Part shown: positions 20,067 to 28,782 of the stretch, piece by piece | How positions within the stretch are numbered: position 1 is the stretch's first letter | How the letters are laid out: each line of letters begins with the position of its first letter | Assembly (NCBI RefSeq): GCF_027889715.1 | Contig: NZ_JAPJZH010000001.1 | Location: 248,001 to 312,000, forward strand | Source: Allohoeflea poritis | GTDB lineage: Bacteria > Pseudomonadota > Alphaproteobacteria > Rhizobiales > Rhizobiaceae | DNA length: 64,000 nt | Direction of reading: 5' to 3' | The notes under the pieces: model-generated | What the model saw: the letters and a program-made list of their open reading frames with translations, nothing else | The model's database searches: none | Told to the model about the DNA's origin: nothing | Program-made: the position numbers and the translations under genes

Positions 20067-20957
20067 TTATCTGTTCGATGAATTGGTCAGGTAGCCTGAC
20101 AGTGCCGACAAGCGCTTGCGAATGGAAATGCGCCGCCTTGACATGCGGCTGCGCGGTTTATCCCTCTTTGCGTGAATCGGATAGTCACGCAGTGCTTCCC
20201 AGTCCACGCCATCGCTGCCATCTTCGGATGACGCCGGCTTCGGATACCAGGTCTCATAAACGGATATCCTGTCCACTTCAGCCAGTTTGCAGAGAATCGA
20301 GAAGCAGGCCTGGTCGTGGCGATGCTCGATAAAATCCGGATAGTTCGGTGATCTGGACGGCGTGTCATCGACAAGGCTGAAATCCTGCGAAAAAACCGAA
20401 CGCCACTTGCTCACCAGGGCGACCGATGCGGGGCACTTGCGAAAAAAAATGGCACCGGACGCGATGGAGGGTGTATTGAGCACATCTTCATTGTCTCGTA
20501 CCCCGAAATGATCGATGAGATCGCCTTTTGTCCAGACCGCCTCCATTAGTTTGTTGAATTTTACCTCGTCACGCAGCAGCGGACCACCGGGTGGAATGGC
20601 TTGAAATGCCAGAATACCCGATGAAGCGGCGTTTACGCGTTCGAAATAATCCTGCATGCGCTTTCTGCCGTGGGCATTGAGGTGGCACCCGGCGTCCAGA
20701 TACAAAAGCGCGTCCCCCTCATCCATTTCATCAAATGTCTGCAGTATGATCTGCGGCTTCCAGCTCCAATATCCGTATCCGCGTGTGCCGGTCACAAGCT
20801 TGTCTTTGAATTCTCTTCGAAAGTTCGCGGACAAATCATCTTCGGTTCGTATGAAAACACGATCGAACACGTCCATTTCGACAGCTTGTCTCTCCAGGCG
20901 CTGGAGGTTGGCACGAAGTCCGTTATCGGCAAATGTCAGCAGAACACGTTTCGACAA
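20067..20957 (-). CDS. Putative glycosyltransferase
   Basis: A 296-residue protein with GYGYWSWKPQII and a DXD-like LLYLDAGCHL, the arrangement of a GT-A-type sugar transferase acting on surface polysaccharide. The start is a TTG at SKRVLLTF. Substrate unknown. It lies between the endolysin and other sugar genes at the distal end of the phage island, and has lower GC content than the structural genes, suggesting separate acquisition. Confidence 0.6.
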   Translation of the reverse strand: MSKRVLLTFADNGLRANLQRLERQAVEMDVFDRVFIRTEDDLSANFRREFKDKLVTGTRGYGYWSWKPQIILQTFDEMDEGDALLYLDAGCHLNAHGRKRMQDYFERVNAASSGILAFQAIPPGGPLLRDEVKFNKLMEAVWTKGDLIDHFGVRDNEDVLNTPSIASGAIFFRKCPASVALVSKWRSVFSQDFSLVDDTPSRSPNYPDFIEHRHDQACFSILCKLAEVDRISVYETWYPKPASSEDGSDGVDWEALRDYPIHAKRDKPRSRMSRRRISIRKRLSALSGYLTNSSNR

Positions 20958-21154
20958 ACAAACAATCCCATCGGTAGGTCCATGTTCACAATTTCAGACG
21001 TGTTTTTTGCCTCTGAGTTGCGTACGGGTTGCGTCTGAACATGCCGTCTGGTTTGTAACATTCGACTTGTTTGCATCATAGGGCTCAAGTAAAGGCGTCG
21101 AGTTCCAACAGATGCCGCGAACTGTCTGGATCGGCGCAAAAGGAATACTCTTCG

Positions 21155-22129
21155 GTGAAAAAATATGTCCTTTGCCGCCCAAAAGGGGGATTGAACGACC
21201 TTCTGTGTCAGATTGCGATATGCTGGGACTATGCCGAACGATTTGCCCGGTCACTTGTCGTAGACACCAGGCAAACCTGCCTGGGCGATGATTTTTCTTT
21301 CTTCTTTTCTCCCATCGATCAATCCGCACTGGTAAGGTTTGACGCTGCGGATGACGTCATGGATTTACTCAACCGTTCAAGCTGTTACCCACCCGAGCTA
21401 TATGGCCGGCTGCGTGGGTACCGTTCTGAGTATCGCCAGGATTGCAACTTCGTAGACGATGTCACCGGGCGGAGGCTTCGTTTTGATCTTTCGCGATCCT
21501 ATGATGAAAGCGTGCTTGTGCACGAGCAGTGCGGTGGCGGTACAGATTCATTTCGGCTTCTCAGCAGGCTGAGACTGTCGAAGCACCTTGCCGAACGAGT
21601 GGGAGCCGTCCTCGCGAATATCGGCGATGGCTACGATGCCGCCCACATCCGCAATACCGACTATGAAACCGACTACACGTTCCTGTTCGGCAAGATCGCC
21701 CGGAAGACCGCCGGGCGAAAACTTCTGATCTGCAGCGACAATCCTGCTGTCGTCGAACACGCACAATCCTATTTCGCGCGGTGTGATGTATTTACCATCG
21801 CAAAATTACCGGACACGAATTCTCGACCACTCCACGATCGGGAATCATACGCGACTGCAAAGGAAATAAGGAACGCAGCGGAACTCTCGCTCATTGACCT
21901 GCTGTCGCTGGGCAATGCTGCCAATCTTTATTACACGGACACAAAAGACGGCTTTCCCTCCGGTTTCTCACGCCTTGCGGCACATCTGTGCACCAATCGC
22001 CAGTTGATGCAGTCTCTGCTTGGCGGACATCTCCCGTCGCCCCGCCGGCGCACGGACGGAAATGCGCACTATATTCGGCCGATTAGGACGAGACTGAAGA
22101 AGATAGTGCCGCGATTTTTACGGCAATAG
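21155..22129 (+). CDS. Putative fucosyltransferase-like glycosyltransferase
   Basis: About 324 residues, on the plus strand against its neighbours. A start such as KYVLCRPKGGLNDLLCQI and a middle AAHIRNTDYETDY resemble GT-B enzymes with a (H/D)xRxxD sugar-nucleotide loop, as in O-fucosyltransferase-like families. I chose the GTG start with AAGGAA upstream. Acceptor and donor are unknown; surface glycan modification is inferred from the flanking sugar genes. Confidence 0.5.
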   Translation: MKKYVLCRPKGGLNDLLCQIAICWDYAERFARSLVVDTRQTCLGDDFSFFFSPIDQSALVRFDAADDVMDLLNRSSCYPPELYGRLRGYRSEYRQDCNFVDDVTGRRLRFDLSRSYDESVLVHEQCGGGTDSFRLLSRLRLSKHLAERVGAVLANIGDGYDAAHIRNTDYETDYTFLFGKIARKTAGRKLLICSDNPAVVEHAQSYFARCDVFTIAKLPDTNSRPLHDRESYATAKEIRNAAELSLIDLLSLGNAANLYYTDTKDGFPSGFSRLAAHLCTNRQLMQSLLGGHLPSPRRRTDGNAHYIRPIRTRLKKIVPRFLRQ

Positions 22130-22138
22130 CCTCCGATC

Positions 22139-22951
22139 CTAGTCATCTGCGTGCGCGATTTGTCCGAAGGATGATTTGCGCATCCACGTAAGGAGCCTCG
22201 GCCGCACGGATTTGCGGTAAACCCGGAAAAACTCCCGCTCGATTTTCGCGGGCCCGAAAGGCATTCGGTTTTTCTGTTTCGGAATGGAATGCCGTATTGT
22301 CGGCTGTAATCCACTTGAGCGCTTGGCGAACACATCCTGTACCGATATGGCGGGGTCGAGCTGCAGGATATTCAACTTGCCCGTCAGGCCCAACTCCGGG
22401 TTAAAGAGCACTTCGTCGATCGGATCGCAATAATCTTCAGTAAGCTTCAACAGGCGCGCCGCCGCTTTCCTGGACAGGAAATATCCGGCCGTACCGCGGT
22501 GGGCGGCTTTCAAATTTCGGAGCCTGAAACCTCCCTTTGCAGGTCGTGAATCAGCCGAAACCTCGGTATTGCCACGGGTCGTCTCCGCCTTGACGATATC
22601 GGCATCGTCAGGCAGCCAGTCGCTGTTGGAAAACAACTGCATGGCGCTTTTCGAGATATGGGCGTCATCTTCGGTCACGAATGCCCATTCGTCTCCGGCC
22701 TCAAGCATCCGGCTCCAGGCTCTTCGATGACTGAGAAAACAGCCGAGCACGCCGGCGGGCATCGGATAATCGCTTTTCTTCTGCTTCAACAGACTTGCCC
22801 GATTTGCAGCTTCCAAGGTAGTGCCGTCAACGGCTCCCACGCGCACGATCTCCCAGTTGGGGAACGCGTTGTTGGACACAAACCAATCCAGCCTGTCAGC
22901 GGACCGTTCAAGATTGATGAGGTAGCATTTCACTTTGGTCGGGCACCACAC
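22139..22951 (-). CDS. Glycosyltransferase family 25 (LOS/LPS type)
   Basis: A 270-residue GT25 protein. Typical features are CYLINLERSADRL at the N-terminus, GVLGCFLSHRRAW, the acidic EWAFVTEDDAH metal site and GTAGYFLSRKAA. Family members add galactose or similar residues to lipooligosaccharide. Start is a GTG; a second GTG six codons in would also fit. It converges on the plus-strand transferase (9 bp between stops). Confidence 0.85.
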   Translation of the reverse strand: MWCPTKVKCYLINLERSADRLDWFVSNNAFPNWEIVRVGAVDGTTLEAANRASLLKQKKSDYPMPAGVLGCFLSHRRAWSRMLEAGDEWAFVTEDDAHISKSAMQLFSNSDWLPDDADIVKAETTRGNTEVSADSRPAKGGFRLRNLKAAHRGTAGYFLSRKAAARLLKLTEDYCDPIDEVLFNPELGLTGKLNILQLDPAISVQDVFAKRSSGLQPTIRHSIPKQKNRMPFGPAKIEREFFRVYRKSVRPRLLTWMRKSSFGQIAHADD

Positions 22952-23269
22952 GCTTTACCAATTCAAAGCCGTCTACACCATTTTGAATTGAACTCAAATA
23001 CAAACACGCCGCTTGGTTGACGAACCATTTGAACCATCCCTTGGGAATGGGCCGATTTGCTGACGGCGTTACTCTAGAATGCCACGGTATCGTATCGCAA
23101 AGAAATCCCTCAACTTAAGCACCAGACCACTTTATGGTCACTCAATGTCTTTGGCGTGTTTCACGAGCAATGCTATAGCACGCACCTTTCTTAGTGCATC
23201 AGGCGGATATGCTGCGACAGTTTATTTTCGTCTGTCTGATGCTCTGTGATCGAAGCTGACAAATGATCG
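22952..23269. other. Gene-free stretch between GT25 and endolysin remnant
   Basis: No open frame with a plausible start or family similarity is seen. The stretch separates the sugar-gene block from the broken GH19 copy and may contain the leftward GT25 promoter. Nothing else recognisable. Confidence 0.5.
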
Positions 23270-23740
23270 GCATCCGCTTGCATTGCGCAGATCATCCTTG
23301 CCGGCGTCCGGCAGATAGTGCCGGATGCCGAACCCCTTGCAAATCCAGCGGCCATCAAGGAGGCCTTTTATGAGAATGCGAGCGCCCAGGACGGGATCGA
23401 GCGCCTTGTCGAGATATCTGATCAGGTACACACCGGCATCCTTGCAGGAGAGCCGATGGTTCCGCTTCCAGGTGAGCTGGACCTGACCCCTGCCATTGTA
23501 GCAATGGCCATATGGCGGCTCGGGTGCGCGTAGCGTGCGTGCTTCAACCGGCGTCGCGCCGTTTCGTGATAGGCTGTGGTCAATGCATGGGCGAGTGTCT
23601 TACCCCGCCCGTCGCCATGGGTTGCAAAGGCATCGAGAATGCCTGGATTCCTCTTACCTGCTGGTGAGAGAGTGATGTCGCAAAGACGGCTCTCATGACG
23701 ACGCAGCGCCGCATAGAGCTTTGCGGTTCATTGGATTTCC
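23270..23740 (-). pseudogene. Broken second copy of the GH19 endolysin
   Basis: DNA nearly identical to 19.50-19.99 kb, covering the 5' two thirds of the GH19 gene, but with single-base and multi-base deletions that break the frame (for example, the segment after GGTGCGCGTAGCG lacks one base, and the ...GCGCCGTTTCGTG join lacks about 33 bases). The catalytic-core part DKALDPVLGARILIKGLLDG remains readable. The linker and C-terminus are absent. The two copies flank the three glycosyltransferase genes. Confidence 0.85.
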
Positions 23741-23762
23741 TGTTTGGTTTAGTGCTGTTTGG

Positions 23763-24725
23763 TCAGCGGGTCATGAAATAGCCGGCATACGGATCACCGG
23801 TTGGCGGCCAGTCTTCAATTTCCTGCTTCAAAACTTCAAAGTGCGGCTGCGCGGACTCGTGCATGCCGTTTCGATCCTGCCAGACCTTCAACTCTGCTCT
23901 GGCCGCATCCACCCCATATGCATGCAAAATGAACCGGACACGGGACAACTCGATTAACGCGCGCCAAACGCCATCATATCGAGTGATGGAGCTCGCCAGG
24001 AGGTCCATCATCTCCGGCACTGTCATCTGTTTGTTCAATGGCTCAAACGCCTCAGGCGGCAGTCTATCGCGCAATATCCAAGCTGCGGTGCTGTACTCTA
24101 TGCGCCTCGATAGCACCTCGAAATGATCAGCGAACCGTTCCATGAAAATATGCAGCCAATAGCACAAGACATGCACATAGTCCTGATGGGCGAGAATTCC
24201 TCCGACCTTCAGGTGAGGAAGGAAATGCCTGCAAACGTGATTGTGGTGATCCCAGTTCTGTGTGAAATCGACGAATAGGGCTTCAACCTCATTGCCGATC
24301 CACCGCTGCGTCGTGATGTCACGTTTGACAAGTCCTATACGATCACCCCAAGGCGAAAGCGCGTTCTCGACCCAAGAGAAAACATCTTTGCCATTGAAGC
24401 CGTCCATGCGCGACTTGTACGGCTCACACCATGGCCCGTATAAAAACAGATCATAACTGATGACCCGCGAGTCGCTGCCAGCTGCTTGAGCGCCGTCAGC
24501 AATACATGCCGCTGACGCACCCAGAAACGTGCCTAGATCGATAATCGTTCGGCCTTCACTCCGAGCACCGAGCCAATATAGAAACTGACGCTCCTCGTAG
24601 CCCAACATTGCCGGAAGCTCCGGCAGTACATCCTGGCTGATATCTGCCCATGGTTTGGCCATATCGCGCCATAGCAACGGGGCGTTGGCAGCGCAAGGCA
24701 GAATTGCGCTACTCTGAGGATTCAA
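23763..24725 (-). CDS. Class I SAM-dependent methyltransferase-like protein
   Basis: A 320-residue protein with a nucleotide-binding loop typical of class I methyltransferases (TIIDLGTFLGASAAC), an acidic VISYDLF strand and a LFVDFTQNWDHH segment reminiscent of Methyltransf_24 and cephalosporin-hydroxylase-like enzymes. The TTG start overlaps the previous gene by 17 bp; an internal ATG at MAKPWADIS is an alternative. It probably modifies a sugar or surface structure; substrate unknown. Confidence 0.6.
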   Translation of the reverse strand: MNPQSSAILPCAANAPLLWRDMAKPWADISQDVLPELPAMLGYEERQFLYWLGARSEGRTIIDLGTFLGASAACIADGAQAAGSDSRVISYDLFLYGPWCEPYKSRMDGFNGKDVFSWVENALSPWGDRIGLVKRDITTQRWIGNEVEALFVDFTQNWDHHNHVCRHFLPHLKVGGILAHQDYVHVLCYWLHIFMERFADHFEVLSRRIEYSTAAWILRDRLPPEAFEPLNKQMTVPEMMDLLASSITRYDGVWRALIELSRVRFILHAYGVDAARAELKVWQDRNGMHESAQPHFEVLKQEIEDWPPTGDPYAGYFMTR

Positions 24726-25032
24726 TCTGCTTTATCAGCCAACCTTGCGCGACCACGGTAAGGAGCCGGCAGTTTTCCGCGTGCTTCTTCAGAAGCGCCG
24801 CTTCTTCGATCTTCATATTGACCTCTCCCGTTGCCGTCACGATGGCATTCGCCAGCTTGTATCGGTCGTAAACATTTGTCTCTTGTATCTGGGCGACTTG
24901 CGGCGTCGGTGCCGGGTCCTTGTACAGAAGCGCCGTTATGGCAACCTGCTTGAATGTGATCGGCTCCTTTTTCTCATCCACTGCTGGATTGCCGAAAATA
25001 TCCGTAAGCTGTTCATCAACCTTCACTTTCAT
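24709..25032 (-). CDS. Small protein after the tail fibre
   Basis: A 107-residue soluble protein (DIFGNPAVDEKKEPITFKQV at the N-terminus). It is placed directly after the tail fibre (8 bp gap), where many phages encode a fibre-assembly chaperone or a small virion protein. The sequence has no motif I can name. Ribosome site GAGCGATT precedes the ATG. Confidence 0.6.
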   Translation of the reverse strand: MKVKVDEQLTDIFGNPAVDEKKEPITFKQVAITALLYKDPAPTPQVAQIQETNVYDRYKLANAIVTATGEVNMKIEEAALLKKHAENCRLLTVVAQGWLIKQIESSE

Positions 25033-25040
25033 AATCGCTC

Positions 25041-26924
25041 CTAGAAACAGGGAATATAGCGGGCAGTGCCGCCGTTGTTGAGAATTTCAAGCCATTCCTG
25101 CACCGTAGTGCTCGCGCCAGATGGCCCAACACTTGTAAGCGAAACCGAGACGGAACCGTTGGCTTCGAACGCCCCGGCATTGTTCAACTGCAGTCGCCCG
25201 TCCGTTTTCGCCGTGAGGACCGCAGCGTTGTTCGCTCGTAGCACCAGATCATGGTTGGTTAGTGCGCCAACAACCGCGCCACCGCCGACGTTGCCCATAA
25301 TGATTGCCGGGTTGGTTTGCCCACGATCGCCTGCAACCATGAAGCCTTGTACGGTAAAGTCTTCACCATTGCTCGACGCACCGTCTGTCGTGTTCACCTG
25401 CATGCCATTGCTGTCAACGCGAACGCGCTGCGTTCCACCCGTCGTCAAGCCAAGGACATCTGCGGCTTGCAGAAACACACCGGTATTCGTATCCGTTGCA
25501 AATGACATTCCCGGCCCAGATGCTGAGCCGCCCGCACCGCGCGACACGCCGCCCTCAGTGACCTTATAAACGACACTTTCCGCCGAGTTCTCCAGGCGTA
25601 TGAAGTCCGCGCCGCCCGGAGATGCATTCAGCCTTGCCGTATAAATGCCAACGGTGAAGACATGCTCAGGATTGAAATAGACACCGCGCGCCGCGTCAAC
25701 GTCATTCCCGTCGTTGCTGTTGGCGCCGATAATGTAATCAATCGATGCGCCGGCGCCGGTTTGGTTGGAAAGCTGCAGAGCCTGGCAAGTTCCTGATGTA
25801 GACAAGGCGTTAACGCCGGCCACAATGCCGGTGAGGCTGCCAGTGTGGCCGCTTGCAGAGATCGCTCTGCCAGTGAGGCCCTTGGCGGCCCCCGCGCCGC
25901 CGATTGTTATCGCACCTATCGCGCCGTAGACATTGGCCCCGGCGTCTGACGCGGTGACCAGAACATCAAAATCGACGGCCTTGAAAATGCCCGTGCCAGA
26001 AACGTCGGAAAGAGTTGGCCGAACGCTGATGCCATGGAGTTCCTTACCGGTCGCGATGTCGGCGATTGTCCCATTGAGATAAATCGACGAAGCCACGACA
26101 TTTGAGAACAGATCATATGTCTCGTTGAAGACCTTGGTCCATCTGCCAAGGGTGATGTCCGAAAATTCGGGCGTGTCTGTGGTGCCAAGACCGAGCGAAC
26201 TGCGAACAGTCGCGCCGCTCTCAACGACCCATCCCGTCGCGCTTCCAACAATGAAATTGCCATCCGCGCTCGCAAGGCCGGCAATCTTCGTCAGATCGGC
26301 GTCGAGCGGCTGGTAAACGGCTGAAAGGCCGCTTATCTCCGTGTCAACATACGCCTTAACACTCTGTTGGCTCGGAACCTTCGTGGCGCTGTCGGAGGAC
26401 ATATGGTCCTCGTCGACGACCTCGACCGCACCAAGCGCGGCAACCGTCTTGTTTTCCAAAGCCGTCGCACCGGTGCTCCACCCAACAAAAGCGTCAGCGC
26501 TTGGCTCGGGAAAGTCGAACCCGCCGTTGGCCGAGGATTTCTTCATCTTGACCGCCCGGTCGAGCTGCTCCTGCAGGCGCTGCGCCTGGCGCGCATGGCG
26601 GTCGAACTGGCTTTCGAACGCCTGCTCGCGGAAGGTACCGACATCGTCGGCATCGGTTCCTTGAGTCAGCGGCTCGTTGCGGATAATCGTCACGGTCTCC
26701 GTCGCCGCCGGCGCGGCAATGAAGGTCACCGATCCGCCGCCGCCATTCCCCGCGCCCGAAACGGTGTAGTGCGTCGAAATGGTCTGCAGCGTTTCCGCCC
26801 CGCCGGCATTCGTCAGATAGACCGAAAGGTGGCCCGCATCCTCGAAGTAATAGGGAAAGGCAAACACCGTCGTGCTGCCGTCGCCCGCCGCGCGGACGCG
26901 GTTGGTCGTCGTTGAAATTGTCAT
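25041..26924 (-). CDS. Tail fibre with T7-type N-terminal domain
   Basis: A 627-residue protein. Residues ~1-150 match the phage T7 tail-fibre N-terminal domain that binds the tail tube: TNRVRAAGDGSTTVFAFPYYF, FREQAFESQFDRHARQAQRL. The rest is beta-rich, Ser/Thr/Gly/Asn-rich fibre sequence ending in a repeat with Ala/Gly stretches. The ATG with AGAGGTCAAT upstream was chosen; the frame is open 11 codons further. It sets target specificity of the particle. Confidence 0.88.
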   Translation of the reverse strand: MTISTTTNRVRAAGDGSTTVFAFPYYFEDAGHLSVYLTNAGGAETLQTISTHYTVSGAGNGGGGSVTFIAAPAATETVTIIRNEPLTQGTDADDVGTFREQAFESQFDRHARQAQRLQEQLDRAVKMKKSSANGGFDFPEPSADAFVGWSTGATALENKTVAALGAVEVVDEDHMSSDSATKVPSQQSVKAYVDTEISGLSAVYQPLDADLTKIAGLASADGNFIVGSATGWVVESGATVRSSLGLGTTDTPEFSDITLGRWTKVFNETYDLFSNVVASSIYLNGTIADIATGKELHGISVRPTLSDVSGTGIFKAVDFDVLVTASDAGANVYGAIGAITIGGAGAAKGLTGRAISASGHTGSLTGIVAGVNALSTSGTCQALQLSNQTGAGASIDYIIGANSNDGNDVDAARGVYFNPEHVFTVGIYTARLNASPGGADFIRLENSAESVVYKVTEGGVSRGAGGSASGPGMSFATDTNTGVFLQAADVLGLTTGGTQRVRVDSNGMQVNTTDGASSNGEDFTVQGFMVAGDRGQTNPAIIMGNVGGGAVVGALTNHDLVLRANNAAVLTAKTDGRLQLNNAGAFEANGSVSVSLTSVGPSGASTTVQEWLEILNNGGTARYIPCF

Positions 26925-27308
26925 ATTGACCTCTGTTGAACGAAAGAGGGCTGCCACAAGGCACAGCCCTCACCTGGATAAATCTGCTCCGGGCAACCGC
27001 GCCTGTCGGCCGCCCGACATGGTGCTAGAAAACGGCCAACGCGCCGCAATACACGCATAACTTGAAATCCGACCCGATACGACGTAAGTCTCTGCCGGCC
27101 TTCGCTCCCACACACGCGCAGTACCGGGAGGCGTGCGTGCGTAGATCCGGCGCAGGAACGAAGCTGGCCGGTCCACCGAAGGTCACATGGGTTCGCAAGC
27201 CGCGTTCGGACTTGTGATGTCATTCTCCGGCTTAACTCAGCGACGCCTGCCGTATCCGGGACAATATGTGCGGCAGGACGAAAGAGAGCAGATCACCCGG
27301 GTTCTGCT

Positions 27309-27326
27309 GATGGATAGCTGACCATC
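27309..27326. repeat. Hairpin R1
   Basis: GATGG, eight-base loop, CCATC, then CCCGGAG. The same element recurs at 27874-27891, and at 28616-28633 with GGTGG/CCACC, a paired A-T to G-C change. Confidence 0.6.
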
Positions 27327-27338
27327 CCGGAGTTTCCC

Positions 27339-27417
27339 GCTCCCACATCTGTCTTCTGGAAAAAGGAAGCTTTTGTGCGTAGGCCGCAGGGGCACACCAC
27401 TTCTGCGGTTCACCGGG
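27339..27417. repeat. Structured unit U1
   Basis: CGCTCCCA, a CTTC/GAAG stem, TGCGTAG, a perfect CCGCAG/CTGCGG stem (27384-27389 with 27403-27408), CACCGGG. Confidence 0.6.
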
Positions 27418-27570
27418 CCACCAGCGTTTTGCGACCGCCTTTGCACATTTGTCCTATCATCATCGAACACCCGCAAAACATGCTCTGCCGGCCCCGATCG
27501 CGAAGCTCCCACCTGCTCTCCATAATGGTATTTCTCAACAACATTTTCCCTTCTAAATTGCACCCGGCGC

Positions 27571-27649
27571 CGCTCCCACCCTGGCATCCTATACCGGGGG
27601 GTCAGGGTGCGTAGCCCACAGGGAAAGGCTATTCCTGTGACGCATCGGG
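27571..27649. repeat. Structured unit U2
   Basis: CGCTCCCA, a CCCTG/CAGGG stem (27579-27583 with 27603-27607), TGCGTAG, a CACAGG/CCTGTG stem (27617-27622 with 27634-27639), CATCGGG. Same linkers as U1 but different stem bases. Confidence 0.6.
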
Positions 27650-27655
27650 GCCACC

Positions 27656-27736
27656 CGCTCCCATCGCAGCTATCCCATATGGGGGGTTCTGCGGTGCGTA
27701 GATTGCCATGTGCTCATGCGCCTGGCTTTCACCGGG
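27656..27736. repeat. Structured unit U3
   Basis: CGCTCCCA, a CGCAG/CTGCG stem enclosing CCATATGG, TGCGTAG, a GCCA-GTGC/GCGC-TGGC stem, CACCGGG. Confidence 0.6.
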
Positions 27737-27873
27737 CGGCCTTTGCTGGCATGGTATCGCTCAACAAAAGGGTCTATGGTGATGCCGGCTCCGGCTTAAT
27801 CCAGCAACAGATTTCTCATATCCGAGATTCAAGTATGGGATTGACTAAAAGGGCAACATACTCGGGTGTTGCC

Positions 27874-27891
27874 GATGGATAGCTGACCATC
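27874..27891. repeat. Hairpin R2
   Basis: Second copy of GATGG-loop-CCATC, followed by CCCGGAGCTTATT. The 13 bases after it match those after R3. Confidence 0.6.
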
Positions 27892-27989
27892 CCGGAGCTT
27901 ATTGTTTTCCCAAATCGACAAAGCTCCGAAATCGAATCTCAACCCTTTGGTGCATTGACCTTTTTCTGCGCAATCTCTACTTTGATCGC

Positions 27990-28088
27990 GGGACGGTGAG
28001 TACCTATACGGGAAACGGCGTAATATCTGTTTGGACGTTTGTTGAAGCGTCGTTATACGGCGACGCAACCTAGCTCTTCCTCCGTCCC
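27990..28088. repeat. Structured unit S1
   Basis: Outer pair GGGACGG / CCGTCCC; inside are GGGAAACGG, TTTGGACGT, and a GCGTCG/CGACGC hairpin (28047-28066). CACCTAATT follows. Preceded by TGCATTGACC, as in S2. Confidence 0.6.
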
Positions 28089-28320
28089 ACCTAATTTGCG
28101 GGCAACCAGCGCATCGAATTGAGTCGCGAAGTCGGTTTGATGGCCTCACATTTTGTGACTATATGTTCGCGGGCCCTACCCAATCCGTACGCGAAAGGGA
28201 CTTCGGTCGGTGCCGGGCTTGCACCTGGGGCTCACTCTCACAAATCTACTGGAATTTGATTTTCTTCTTTCAATCTTTAAGTGCATTGACCGCCTGCTCT
28301 TCAATTCCTATGTTGCGAAC

Positions 28321-28443
28321 GGGACGGTGTGCACCCCATGGGTTAGCCGAGCACCCCGTCGGGAAACGGAGTAACCTTCGTTTGGACGTAGGCTAAAGCG
28401 CCACTCTCGAAGTGCTGATGCAGCAGGGGCTATGCCCCGTCCC
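28321..28443. repeat. Structured unit S2
   Basis: Same outer GGGACGG / CCGTCCC pair, GGGAAACGG and TTTGGACGT as S1. The inner hairpin has become CACT/AGTG (28402-28414) with a GGGGC/GCCCC hairpin added. CACCTAATT follows. Confidence 0.6.
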
Positions 28444-28615
28444 ACCTAATTAGCGGGTGGTTTATTTTCGGCGTTTCAATATTGGCATGGAATGCGTCGG
28501 CAAAAAGCGCTATTTTATACTTGGCTCCGGCTCAAATTTGTCGGCACACGGCTATCTTCATACGTGACCGGGTTATGGGTATGTCGATGGCGATGAGCAG
28601 GAAACCGGTCCTGCT

Positions 28616-28633
28616 GGTGGGAGGCCGTCCACC
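28616..28633. repeat. Hairpin R3 with compensatory change
   Basis: GGTGG, eight-base loop, CCACC, then CCCGGAGCTTATT. Against R1/R2 one stem pair changed on both sides. Confidence 0.6.
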
Positions 28634-28701
28634 CCGGAGCTTATTTTCTTTCAAATTGGCATTTCTTGCGGACCGTCTTGTGGCTATATTGTTTGTAGCC
28701 C

Positions 28702-28782
28702 CGCTCCCACTGCAGTTATCCCATATGGGGGGTTCTGAAGTGCGTAGATTATCAGGTGTTAATGCATCTGGCATTCACCGGG
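28702..28782. repeat. Structured unit U4
   Basis: CGCTCCCA, CAG/CTG stem around CCATATGG, TGCGTAG, a CAG-GTGT/GCAT-CTG stem, CACCGGG. The last motif overlaps the stop codon of the neighbouring nuclease-domain gene. Confidence 0.6.

Noticed and set aside
23222-23431. Independent small gene on the minus strand
   Set aside because: It is an in-frame stretch of the broken GH19 endolysin copy, not a separate gene.
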